Origin: Pempheris klunzingeri
Lineage: Eukaryota; Chordata; Actinopteri; Acropomatiformes; Pempheridae
NCBI RefSeq assembly: GCF_042242105.1
Contig: NC_092013.1
Location: forward strand, 12,703,618 to 12,767,617
DNA: 64,000 nt
Reading direction: 5' to 3'
The notes beneath the pieces are model-generated. The model saw nothing but the letters and a program-made list of their open reading frames with translations, was not told the DNA's origin and made no database searches. Positions 1-13,750 of the stretch are shown in pieces. How positions within the stretch are numbered: the first letter of the stretch is position 1; every line of letters begins with the position of its first letter. A program made the translations under genes and the position numbers.

Positions 1-2910
1 TATGCTTTTATGTACTTTATATACTTCTCTCCGAACTTGTCCAGGTATAAAGTTACCTATAAGTGTACTTGGTCATTGTATAATAGCTCTTTATCTAATG
101 CAGTTGCCCTTGTGTTGCACTGCTTTTCTACCTTTTTAGCTCCTCACGGATTACTTCTGTGCAGCAGGGGGCTCTTTGGGATCACTGGTCTTTCAGCTAC
201 TGCAGCTTGTTCATTGCCAATGTGGGTGCTTTCACACAAGAGCATTTTCTCTTTTCAGTCAAGTCTCATAGATTTACTCAATTGTCAGTGTTGGAAGAAG
301 TATCTAAATCATTTACTGAAGTAAAAATAGGAATACCACAGCTAAAATCTGCTTTCTTACAGTGCAGACAGTTTGCTGCTTGCTCTCTGCTTTGCTTACA
401 TTGTTTTGATGATATCTTTGAAAAAGTTATGGACAGCAGATCCTGGATACATATAAATCATTGGGGCTTTAATTTATGAAAAACACAGAAGGCTATCCTG
501 TGTTTGGACTGGAAGACTGGGTTAGCTGAAGAAGTCCCTCCCTTCTCCACAGACGCCTTTCACAAACCTCTTCAGGGAACTGGGATACACAGGTAAAATG
601 GACAAAGTGGGGGTGAAACCATTTTACCGTGGACTGAAATCAAGACAAGAAAGAGCTAATTAGCACCAACCAGACCAATAAAAAACAGGAGGGCTCTATG
701 TCTGCCAGTAAATCTGGAAGTGTCTTGGTGCTTTTTTTTTTTTACCATTGTAGGTCTTGTTATAAAATTCTCTTTCCACTTTTAAGGAGCTGGTTCACAA
801 GACATGGGAGACAGTTTGTCTGTTTTTATTTCTCCTTAAGAAGGAAAAGTTTTGTCTCACTGATGTAACATCCAATCCAGGGCAACACACAATGAAAACA
901 ATATGCATTTGAAATATAGAGTGTGTGAATACAAGTGAAATAAATTCCAAATCAGCACAATATGAAACAAGATTTATTGATTTCTCATAGCATGGTTATA
1001 ATTTGACAAAAATATGTTTTACAAAGGTTATTCAAAGTACACATTAAGTAATTAAGTGCACCTCTGGGGGAACAGCATCAAATATTATATTCTAAAAGAA
1101 CTGAACTAAGTAATAAAATGGTTGTCAAAGATAGACAGCAAGACTAGAAGGGCTCTCAAAAAGCAGATCTGAAACTGATCCTCTAATACTCAGACATCAT
1201 GTTAACTTGGTTGCATCAGAGAGGCTGGATATGACCTGGAGACGTACCAGCTCTCCATGGAAGCCAGCTGGATATTAAAAACAGTGCAGTGTTTGCAGTT
1301 ATTACATTGTGTGCAGGGGTTACATCATTTTAACATAATGCGTATTATGTCTGAGAGTTTTGTTACTTCAGCAGCTTTAGCGAATCACCTTCACTCTCCT
1401 GTCAACACAGCTTTGACGTTTCCAACAAGTCAGACAGTCACACTGGGGCCCAAAAGTCAAAATCAACTATCAAAAATAGCACAGGAAAAATATGTGATTA
1501 TTTTGTTTGTGCAGCATTAACTCAAGACTTTTTAAAACTCTGTCAAATGATAACATTTCCTGTGCAAAGAGCACAACAATGTTCCTCAACATATAAATAA
1601 TGGTGTCTAGGAATTAAATTACACTATAGAGTTAAGACAGACAGTGGATTGAATTAGAGGTGTAGAGAAATTTTTATGTTGTTAAAATTAAGACAGACAA
1701 ATAAACAGATTTTTTTGCTGAGTAGCAAACAAACAAACAGTTGTACTGTGTGTTTCTTCACACAATGTTCCCTGGGAGTTGTAGTAGATCTGTCTCCATA
1801 CGTTTTCATGAACAGACACATTTACTCTTTTTACTCTTGACTTTTACCAGATTTTTGTTAAGATTCAAACAGGAGAGCTTTATGCCCGCCCACGCTTTGA
1901 AAGTGCTTCAGTTGGCATTCATTCATTTTCTATGCGGAGCTTAAATAAGATTTAAGATCTGCATAGAAAAGTTTAAGTTTAAAATTAGTCTCACTTTGCT
2001 ATTTTATGCATTTCAACATGGCAGTAACCACCTACCAGACAGAGCAATCATTTATCAAGAACTTTGGTGGCAAAAACAAAAACAAAAAACTATATTGCTA
2101 CTGTTAAATCTGTTGTATTATTTTAAGCAGAATAATCAATCCAGAGTGTTTTAAATCACATCATTCAGTGAGATGTAATGAGTGTGGTGGGCTGGCAATC
2201 AGCTTACGCAGCAAAGCAAAATGTAGACTGTGCTGTTAGAGGGAGTTTCTTGGTACCAGACTTATGATCCCCACAATGTATTGATAGTAGGTGAATATAT
2301 TAAAGGATGTGTAAGTAAATAAATGTAACAACATAAAAATATATAAAATAGAGAGCTAAAAGAGACAGATAACACAGACAATATCTATACTTAAATACAA
2401 ATCTTTCCTGCATTTGGGTAAAAAATAAAATAAAGGGAACATTTATCACCTACATGAATTCTCTATAAAGGCATGCTCCGTTATAAGACAGCACCAGCTA
2501 CCACAACCTTTGGAGCTTTTTGTGGGATGGAATTGCTTAAAAATCAGTGGACAGTGATATTAATCAAGATCAACATCTCTTGATCTTCTATGAAGGTGGC
2601 ATACTGAAACATGGAAATGATGATTTATTGTTTGTTTTGCCTCAAAATAGCTTTTTAAAAAACGTTGTCTTCTCAATACTGTGTGTTTACAGTGTTTACT
2701 GTGTGTCTCCAGGTGTTTTACAGCGACACAAGACTCACTGCTTATTGTGCAGGTTGCAGACCTGATGTGGTAACCCCATAGAGCCGGAAGTCCAGAGAAT
2801 CTGTTGTTCATCAGAATTTCCTAAAAATGCTTACCTTGTAAAACGTGTTTAACAGTTTAGAATAATAAAAAAAAAACACATTTAAAACATTATCAAAAAT
2901 GCTCAGTTTC
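1..2910. other. Gene-free flank downstream of the SLC6 transporter
   Basis: AT-rich DNA with no ORF showing family resemblance. On the minus strand an AATAAA (2624-2629) lies about 280 nt past the transporter stop and is a candidate polyadenylation signal, with further AATAAA/ATTAAA matches lower down. Nothing else is seen here. Confidence 0.5.
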
Positions 2911-5900
2911 TCACATTTGCATCTCCCCCTCAGCTCCAGCACTTGCCTTGTATTCATTGGCAGCAGCAGTAAGAGTGTTGTCTGGATTCAAAGGGTATTG
3001 CTCAGGTTGCTTTGCTGTGATGTGCATCTTGTTTTCAGGGCGGCAAAGCTGCCTGATGTTCTGTAGAAACAGCAGGGGGGGGGGGGGGGGGGACAATCCA
3101 CCAGTCCACATTAGACAACATATTGAAGAGCAGGAGCAGGAACAGTTTAATCTTTTACTTGATCCCCTGACTTTTCCTCTAGTGCCAGCATGAGGTTCAT
3201 ATTTGTAGGTTTTAGTGAAATGTCTGGATGGATAGTTATGAAATTTGGTAAATAAATGCCCCTCGGGATGAGTCATTGATATTTTTTTACTTTACCAAAC
3301 TATGAGAAAATAATACACAGTTCAATCAATAATTAAATAATGATATTGGTATCCAGTGTGTCATGCCTTTGATACAAAACAGAACAAGAGACTTAACTTT
3401 GGTGGTAAAATTACCGGTCTATATGTAGCACTCAGGCACTTACAGGCACCAACACACAAACAGAGGCTACTTAGAAAAGCCTGTAAGGCCTCTCATGCAA
3501 CATTTCTCACATTTTTAGGCGTCATTACTGTCAAAGTGAGTATTTCTGCCAAACATGGTGGCATGTGCAGCTGCACGTCCTTGACCCATAAGTCTGGCTA
3601 GAGGACCTCATTGACATACTGCTGTTCCTTCTTAATGCTTTTATTACTTTAAGTATGCTACAGGACTCTGATGCTTGTTGAACAACAGTCCTTAACTAGT
3701 TCTCTTTATTGGATAGAGCAATGAGAGAGCTCACCATTGTTCTGATTTATAAAGGGAAATGCAAAGTTGATCTTTATCAACATGCATCATTATTGTTTTC
3801 TTCACTCCCTCAAATGGCACTAATTTACAATAACAATACCCCTGAAAGGGATTTATAAATGGTTTATGATTAGTTTATTAATTAGGTTGTTAACACGTTA
3901 TAAATCATTACTAAACTGCTATAACACATTAGATTAAAAAGGCAACAGTGTCCTGTTGTTTGCCAAATAGTGAGCCCACATTTATTATTACTACTGTTTA
4001 TCATAACCTCAGATCTCAGTGGTTACTTTAGTTACTTTGTGTTCTCCATCAGCCAACATTTATCATCCATCAGCATCTAACTATTTTAATAGTTTAATTT
4101 CATTGTCATCCTAAAACTTTCATTTGGCACATAATAGTACCAAATTCACACACTCAGGCTTTGGCAGCGTTTGTAAGATAACTGAGTGGTAAGCAGTAGC
4201 TGGATGTTAATAATAATAATTAATGATTTATACAGTGCTCACAGCCTGACTAATAACCTATCTATAAACCATTTATAAATCTTTTATAGTGGTGGTCTTA
4301 TTGTAAAGTGGTAGACCTCAGATTAACCATAAAACTAAGTATTAGAAGGACAGTGAGGGCAACAGGAGAAAGTACCGCATTCATTTATTTTAATTAGCGT
4401 TTCACCGAAGTAAAGGACAGCAATAACAACAAGAAACTGTTTCATCATGTCTAAACTGGATTGTGCAGAATGCTGTCACATCCTCTGCAATATTATTGCT
4501 GCCCGAGGGGACTCTGTGTCCTTAAGGGAGCAGATGAGGTCAAAGTACACAGTCTTATACTGTATTTCCTTGCCCTGTGACAAAGTCGGAGTGATTGCAA
4601 TGAGCAAAAATTTAAACATTTGTAAATCATCACTGAAATGACAACAACATCAAACTACTAGACATGACATTAAGTGCAAACCATAAATAAACGATTGCTC
4701 CTGGCAGTTACAGCCACACCTCACAACTGAAAAAGTGTGTTTAATTAAAATTTAACGAGTAAAGGTACTTACTCCTGTCAAGGCAAGATTGAGGCCTGAT
4801 TCCCATGTATAAAAAGATTTCATACTTATATCAACTGATCTACTCATCTAATATATTTGGGCTTTCATTATCAATGAAAAAAATTTATCAAAATAGTCAA
4901 AAATGCCCATATTGAGATATTTAAATTGTACGTTTTGTTCAGCCAACAGTCTGCTGGTTGACTAATTGTCTCAGCTGTAGATCAAGACTTTAATCACATC
5001 TTTATAATTATTTCTTTACCTGCCATACTGTCCCTTTCATCTGAGTAACTTTAAAGATGATCCACAGAGGAACCAGGAGAACACAGAACAGGCCGAGGGA
5101 CCAACCCAAAGCGTAAGCCCAGGTCGGATAGACGTAGGTTTTGTTGAACTTGAGGGGCTTGTATTTCACCACTGAAAAGAGGAAGGTACCCTGACAGGAT
5201 AAAGAAACAATTATTTTATTATAACAGCTTCAGTGAAATCAGGTGTTTGTGACTTTCACCAAAGCCTCCTGCTGACACGCGGAGTTTTTTACCTTGAGGG
5301 ATGCTTCAAGTGTATGTGTATTACTAACACATGGAAATGATCGCCATAATTGTAACAAACACTCCAATCAAAAATCAGATTAATGTGCCCTTTTTCATTT
5401 TATATCATTTTTGGTCACTTTCTGCTGCTGGTCAGCAGATGTCACTGATTGTTATCGTGGAGGCTCAACACCACAGTCTAAGGATTCAGTCTAAAACATC
5501 TGCCTGATGCTCTTCTTGGTATTGTAAGGACCAGTTTTGTTTGTTCATTTGTGTTATTTGTTGAATATTTAATGATTTATTTGGTTCCCATCTCATTCTT
5601 TCCTTGAGACACTTTGAGGTGAAAAGTGAGTGGCAGGCAGAGATATTGGGAAAGATGCAAAAAAAAAAAAAGACAATATTTATTTTGTGAAATATCAGCA
5701 TGTACTCTGTCTTATGTATCCTGAATTGTGTACCATAAAAACATTGGAGGCGATGTGATTCTTTTTCTTCCTTACTGCCTGCCTCACCTCACAGCAGGCA
5801 AACAGGAGTCAGTGAAATTGGTGTGTGCACAAGATAAAATGTCAGTTCAGTGACCAAAAAGAAGTTACATTTTCATCTGCTTTTCTCACAGAAGAGCCTC

Positions 5901-8900
5901 ATTCACTTTACCATCTATACTATGCACAAATACAGAAAACTGCTTGTTTGTTTTTGGTTATTGATGGGAATTAACAAAACTGAATTTCACTCACCAGACA
6001 AACAGCAGGGGTAACGTAAAGCCAGCAATACTTCATTAAAGGCCACGGACGATAACCTATCATGTCTTCAATGTTGTCATAGAGACGATCTGCGCCTGGT
6101 AATAAAAAAAGAAAACAATAAAATACCCAGTTTCAACTTAAAATCTGTAGAAGTGAAAAGGCATTCTGCTCAGTCAGGGGAATCAGTAGTTAGAAAACTT
6201 AAAACTGTCCATCAAGCTTAAACAAGAGAAATGGGGTGGGGGCGGCATAACAGAGAACATAAGTAACACAACTGAGCCACAGGTGTCGGATATTATTCCT
6301 ACAATTATTTCAATAATATTATTACTCTCTTTTTAATATAATTAGATATGTGATGAGAATAATGATGGATGTTAATGTCTGAAGGCCTAAAACATGTCAA
6401 AAACCTTCCCTAACAGCCTGAGTTGAGCATTTAGTCTGATGTTTCAGATTTTGAACTGACTCCAATCTGAACTGAATGAACAGTTTCATCTTGTGCCCCT
6501 ACAGGCTTTGATCTGTGCTGCACAAAACATGTTGTCCTTCACTGGTTAGGCCAATTGTTTGACCAGTCCAAGAACATGACTAACCACTGAATAAAGACTT
6601 TTTAGTCATACACATAATGGACTTTTCTTTGCTTTTCAAAAGATTTTTGAGCATGACCAAAACTTATACAACATTTTGAAACATCTAATAATAAAATAAA
6701 TAGAATACATATAATTTCAACAGGCATAAAAACAAAAGCCATATCAAGTTTGTTGTTGATTAATGCAGGATAACCATAATGACTCACCATATATCCATCC
6801 GATTGCTATCGACTGACACACTGAAAGAAGGAGGAGATTGTTTCCGCTACAAACATAATGGTCAAAAAGTTGAAGAAAATAAAGGCCTCCCTGCAGGATG
6901 ACAGAGGGTTGATTGTTACGGCACATCAAACACAAAAACAACACAAACTATCATGCAAATACAGTCTCTGTGCAATTATATCTATGCAATGTTTTTACAT
7001 ATTTTTTATATTCTTAATTCCTCACACCATGTGTGTACTGTGTTACAATGATGTGTGCAATTATCCTGTGCAGTTACATCATGTGCAGTCCATTGTGGTC
7101 ATACCTGTGCAAGTGTATGGTGTATCTAGTGTATATTGTATATAGTTTTCATCCTTATTTTTATGATATTTTATTTATTTTAAGCATGGACGGGATCATG
7201 TGTTCAGGCATGTGTGTGAGTGTGTGTATCTGTCAGTCTGTCTGTAGCTCATAAAACTGACATCCATACAAAAGTTTGGTCTCATTTTGAACTGGAAGAT
7301 CTGCAGACCCCATGCACCGTTAGCTGATGACTCTGTAGCTTAATGGACAAGACAACTGCCTTTCCTGTCTGTGGTCAGTTGTTCAAGAGCTACTCCAGGC
7401 AGGACCATGTCAATATAAGAGAGTGCTAAGCTTGTCACTCGATATAACAATAATAATGATATAATGATATAAATCTTACAGGAAAACACTGCAAAGGTTT
7501 GCAAATGTAGTTGTCTCACATTTTCACAGTTCCATTGTTTTCCAGAATGGTTTATATCATTATTGCGGAAAATTGGCATAACAAGCAGTTACACTACAGA
7601 GGCAGGCTGGCAATATGACCAGGCATTTGTTTAAAGTCTGAATGGTGTTTACAAACGGTGGCATTCATAATTACTTCAAACGGCAGAATAATTGTGATGA
7701 ATTGTGAACCTTTTGGCTTTCCATAGCCGTGGTCCACTATCAGTCTGAAGTAAAAGTAGTCTATGGAAACAGGAGCTTTCTTTTTAATTCAAATGTAAAT
7801 ATTAGAGGGAAGACAGCTTACGTATAAGAAATTAGAGGGCTTTAATTTTGAAATGCCATATCAGAATGTCCTGATATTGTCTGAGGGACACACTGAGCTG
7901 GTCTGCTATCAGTCTGTGATGGGAACCGGTCCAGACCGTTGACAGTATGTACAGACAATATGTGGGTCTGATGGCTCTCCTCATAGGTGCACGTAAAAAG
8001 GCAATGACTATCTAGTCTCTCAGTAGAGGTTTAGTCTCAACTCTGGACTGATGAATATTGAATTTCAAATGTTGATTAGCTTGGCATACTAGACAATATG
8101 GAAGCACATTTATCAGTAAATAATAACCATCAAGTATTAATCTGAGTCATGAATGGTATAAACTAAAAGTATAATATTGTGAGGAGTGAACTAATTATTA
8201 AGCAGTCTTATTTATCCATATATATTGTATTCTATAATGTTTCTGTTATATTTTCTATAACTTACTTACTTATGTATATTAATATTAATGTTAGCTTATC
8301 TTTAAGATTTTATCAAAAATTACATTTTATCATCTCATTTATTTATACCTCATACTGTTCTGTGTAGGTCTACTGATTCTTAGACTGACAAGTGCAGCAA
8401 ACTGCATCTGGGCTATCATGTGTGACAGTGGTTTACGAGGCTCACAGTTAGGAGGGGCCCTCTGCAGAATTTTGCTGAAGGCAACGCCCAGAAAGGTCAG
8501 GACCTGCATGTGTTGTGCTGCAATCTGTTCCCCCATCAGATAGTGTTTCCCATAGCGGTGCCCCCCCACAGCTGAGGTCAGGTTTAGGTTAGGTTACGAT
8601 AGCAGGGGTCGCTCAGTAGAGAGCTGTATTCTGCTGAGTGCACTTTTCTACTTATGCATCACTCAATTACTCTTTCCTCTATTTTTGACTCTTGAGCTGC
8701 TGTAACAAGTGAGGTTCCCCTGGTGTGGAATAAAAAAGTTTATCTTATCTTGTCTTACCTTAAATTCAATTTTGTTTAATGAATGTTGGGTGGTGATTAA
8801 AGCAGTTCGGCACGCTACAGGTCAAGGACTGATTAAGAGAGGATTAATCATTATCACAATCTACCTGTTTTTGGACAGTACACAGAAAGGCCACCTTTTA

Positions 8901-11900
8901 CTCATTGTGAACAGACCACAAACATGAAAGGTTCTCACCTGTGTGACGAGGAGGAGGCCGAGAAAGAAGCAGACAGTGCAGAGACAAAGCAGCAGCAGCT
9001 CTCGACGATAAGCTCTCCGAAACACAGTGGGGAACATGTCCGTGACGGAGGTCATGAGGCACTCCAGACTCACAAACTGCCAAAGACACAGACAAGCGAT
9101 TAAACCGAAACACCTTAACAAAGAACAGAAACAGTTAAATAATAAAACAGATTTATAACTGCTTAATCCCAGTATGTTTTAATCTCACCTGTGTGTCTGC
9201 ACCCAACAAGATGACCATGATGAAGAAACATATCGCCCATAACTGGGGTAAAGGCATCATGGCTACTGCACGTGGATATGCGATAAATGCCAAGCCAGGA
9301 CCTGTGTTTAGGAACATAGTTGATATTTTAATAATACAACTTAAAACTTTACGAAGACAGATTACTGTTAAGGAACAATATTCATCTTATTGTGAAATCA
9401 TGTTACAAAAGGTAAAATACATTCAGGTGCCACCGTACTTCAGCTACCGCAAAGGATCCCTTTTACCTTTAGAGGCCCCTAAATTCTGTGAAGTGCAGAT
9501 TTAACCCATTGCTGCAAACAAGGTTTTTGGACCATATTGACTTGATGGCACTATTGATGGCTCAATAATTGTTGCAAACGTTGCATTGGAAATTTCACAA
9601 ATGTAAACTAAAGTGATGGTTTCACTGGTTTCTGAAATCAGCAGTAGTTTTGTTCATAAAGTTGAGGCCAGATGGGTGTTTAATCGCCTTAAATTTAGGA
9701 TTAAAAGTGCTCATAGAAACAATTGTTAACGATTACTGTATCAGCAGTGTTTTAGCTGGTAAAGGGATAATCCAGAAGGTTTGTCTCTAAAATGTAGACC
9801 CACTTCCCATGAGCATGCACATTTACCAAGGGTGCAATATTTTTCAATGGTTAATGAATAATTTGCTGTGAAATCCGCACAGATCCACTTTAAGATCAGA
9901 TTTGATAGTTCAATAGTTTTATGAGCTCTATAATTATTTTGTGGTCTTACCAGAAGCAGCCACTTCAGATATTGGCAGTCCTTGTTCGTAGGACATAAAA
10001 CCCAACACTGAAAAGATTGCAAAACCTGCCACAAAGCTTGACCCGCCATTCACCAAACACAGAACAAATGTGTCCCTGAGGAGAGAAACAAACAAAAAAT
10101 ATTGAGCAAAAGAGTGAAATGTTAGATCATTTTGTTTTCTGTTTTAAAAACTATAAACAATAAAGTTTGATTGAGATAATAGCAGAGAACATTTGGCTGG
10201 TGAAGACATGAAATACTGATTAAGGACAAAGTGATGCAGAGTCTTTGTACAGTATTATAAAAAACATTGATATATTAAAAGCTTTAAGGCATTTATTGAT
10301 ATATGATAAGTGATGTGAAATGTTAACATGGAAGGTGCCAGGTGTTATTATCTGCCTGTCATTAACTTGATGAAGAGTATGTTTTTAAATTGTGCCTAAT
10401 GTGACATAATTCTTAAATTATGCCTTTTACTACATTGTACCTTATCAACTTTGAAAATGTCTACATTTGGTGTCCCCAGTGGCTGTATTAAAAATCGCTG
10501 TGGTAAGTAACACACAGACTGCATTAGGGATAAGTGTGGCTCTGTATTTCAGTCATTCAGTCATTCAACCATTTGAGCTTCTAAAATATGAAGATTTGCT
10601 GCTCGTCTTTGCCATATATGATGGTAATATGAATGTATCTTTGGATTTTGGGCTGTTATATCAGACAATATGAAAATATTGCTTGGCAATGATAGTGGTC
10701 ATGTTTCATCATTCATGACCTTTTTCTAGAAAAAAAATGTATCAAGAAAACAATCAGCATATTAATAGATAATTAAAATTAGTTAGTCACAACCCAAATC
10801 AATTCTTAATGGTTATGTAGAAAACAAGAGAAAAACTACTTGCAAGAATTAAATGAAAAAGAAAAAAATTAGAAGAGAGCACTTACTTGTAACAATCATT
10901 GTTATACTGATTGTAACTGCCCAGAGCTGTCAAACTTCCCTGACAAATCCCAAAAGAGAAAAGAACTTGTGCACCTGCATCCATCCAAACCTAAGCAGAT
11001 GCCAGAACATAAATAATTGTAAACACTTAAACTATTGTAAGAGTGGGGACTGCTGCACAAATATTTGACAACCCGGTCGTGCTGCTTCATACTCCACAAC
11101 ATCAGGAGGTTCACCCAGAGGGTGAAGGTGGGCTTGTTATCTTATACCACATGCCTAGATTCCTGCAGCGTTGCTTCTGGCTGGTCTGCCTGCATTTGAC
11201 CTCTGACCTCTGCAGTTCATCCAGAATGCAGCTTCCCGGGTGCTCTTCCTCCACCACCACTCCTCCGCACCCGCACTGGCTACTGGTGACTGCTCCAATC
11301 AAGTCACTGGTACTTACCCCCTGTGGCTTAGGCCATGGTCAAGCCATACACCCCAGCTTGACCACTACGTCCTGCTACTGTCAAACGACTTGCTGCTCCC
11401 TCACTGCGAGTGGGGGGTCAGCTACTGCTCAATAAGATCACAACTGTGTGCTCTGACTCCGCAGCGGTGGAACGAGCTCAACACTGACATCAGCACTGCA
11501 GAAACTGCTCACATCTTCTGTCGCAGACTGAAAACTCACATGTTCAGCCTGCCCCTTGGCCCATGAAGAATAAAAAAAAACACTTTCTCTATCTCATGTT
11601 TCTAATTGCATCACTTGGAGCAGGTCAGCTTACTTGATTAATCTGACGTACTCCCATGATTCCTGCAAATCTTTGGTTTGTATCCAAATGGCTGAATCAG
11701 CTACATAAATGCAATGTAAGGCAATGTAATGTAATGTACTTACTTGAGGGTCCACCAACCTTGTCGGGTCAGGATACAGGTAGAAAGCTACACCGTTCAT
11801 AGCTCCTGGTAAAGTGAGTCCACGAGCCAACAGAACCAACAGCATCACATAGGGGAAAGTGGCCGTAAAGTAAACTACCTGTCGACACGGGACAAAGGCA

Positions 11901-13695
11901 GGTTTCTGCTTTTAATGTTGTTTCAAGTCACAGTTCATAATTGGAATCTGACAAGAAGCTGCAACAGAGCAGCTCCATAAAAAGCAAAGAGTTCCATAAA
12001 ATAAAATGAAAACATCAAGAGGACATTGTTAAATATAACTTCCTGAACTGAAGGAGGATACCAAACCACCAGAATTGTTTTGTTGTGGTTCCGTGAATAC
12101 AAATATATAAACTATGTAATTAGGCTGTACAGTCATCCAGCCATGTATGGAGTCATCTGCATTTCTTATGTTTCTTCATTCAATCATTGATGTTTTTCTC
12201 TCACATCTGCTTTGTGTTTTCTAATAAATGTTTGGTGCTGCTAGTGTTTGTTACAGTTTTGAACAATGAAGACAACATGGAGCCTGTGGAAAGCTGCTGA
12301 CTAATGAATTACAAATTTGTATTAGGCAGTTAAAGGCATTTCCTGTGTCATTTCTTTGCAGTGATTATTGCTCTTGTTCCCAAAGTGAATGAGAACTTTT
12401 CTTTTTAATCAGTTAAGTTATATGACTAAGATTAGCTTGTTTGATTTAGTGGGGAGCGGCAGGGTGGTGAATAGAAAAGACTTGGTTGGGTTACTTCCTT
12501 TTCTCTTTTTGTTTTAGCCTCATTTAGTTTCATTAAATTTCCCAGGTTTCATTTTGCCTGTGTTTAAGTAAATTCTTCCACTTACTCCTGCCATGACCTG
12601 CTTTTTGAACATCCATTATTTCAAGTTTTAGTGCCTTACCACATTTTCTGTCCTGCATGTGGATGTCCTACATAGTAAATAAATAAATCATCATCATGGC
12701 TTGCCAATTGACCGAGACGGTTCTTATTTTTTATCTTTTTTTTTTACGACAACACAGCTAGGACGCCACTGTGCTTTGTTTTTTTTTTCACATTTCTAGC
12801 ATCTAACTTCATATCAAACCATTCACTTGTTATTTCTTTCACAGTACACTGCTCTCGTGACATCTTACACCCCCCCTTCTGACTCTTCTTACTGTTGTGT
12901 GACATTTTTGTGAATGAAACTTGCCCAGATTGTGGCCAAGAGATTGTGATAATGATGAACTCTCACAAACACACATTTACTGATGAATATTTGGCTTTTG
13001 GTGGCTACAGTTAAGAGTTTCCTGAACCTGACTTTGAATAATCTTGTAAGGAGTCATCATGGAAAATCATAAGGGACCCTTTAAGACAATAAAAATGCTC
13101 TTGCATGAGCCTCTTTTTCTATGCTGTAACATCACAAAACTAGCCTGGGAATCAGATGAATCTTCCAGCTGTTTTATTTGGTCTGGCAGATGTGTCCGGC
13201 CCCCCTCTAGTTTAAACAGATTTCCAGATGACCTGGCCTGGATCAGATCAGTCACAACCATTTACATAAATGTGAGGTGGGTTTGATACAAGTACTCTAT
13301 TGAGGCATTTTATTTTTGTATACAATCAAGACTGCACACATGTTCAAACACTAAGGCACTGACAGATCCAGGCTGCCAATGATGTGGAACATTTTGTTGA
13401 ATCCCATATTGTGTGAGTATTGAACAAACTGGACTGTAAACTTTCCCTAAAACAAGAACAACTAATAAGAAATATGTGTTTGCCATTCTCCCAACTGTAG
13501 GTCTATCCATTTGCGTCCAGAGCATTTTACACGGTATATTAGGGTGTTACCATCCTGTCAAAAGCTGAGCAGGTCCAGTCCACTTCGATTTTGGATTAAT
13601 ATAGCAAGAGGAAATCAATTAGTTTCAAATTCATATAAATCCTATGAATGTGATCCGAAAATGAATACACACATGCACACACACACACGCACATG

Positions 13696-13750
<55 letters not shown>

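Noticed and set aside
2911-3276. A 121-codon ORF as an independent gene
   Set aside because: Only the part from 3060 to 2911 is coding, as the last exon of the SLC6 transporter. The rest is intron, including the C run.
7330-7400. tRNA-like stretch with an A-box-like TAGCTTAATGG and GTTCAAG
   Set aside because: No acceptor-stem pairing or anticodon arm could be drawn, and the B box is poor. At most it is an old SINE scrap.
11111-11566. ORFs of about 60-130 codons that might be an extra gene inside an SLC6 intron
   Set aside because: The plus-strand frames match the C-terminal end of a LINE ORF2 and shift frame; the element is a 5'-truncated LINE.
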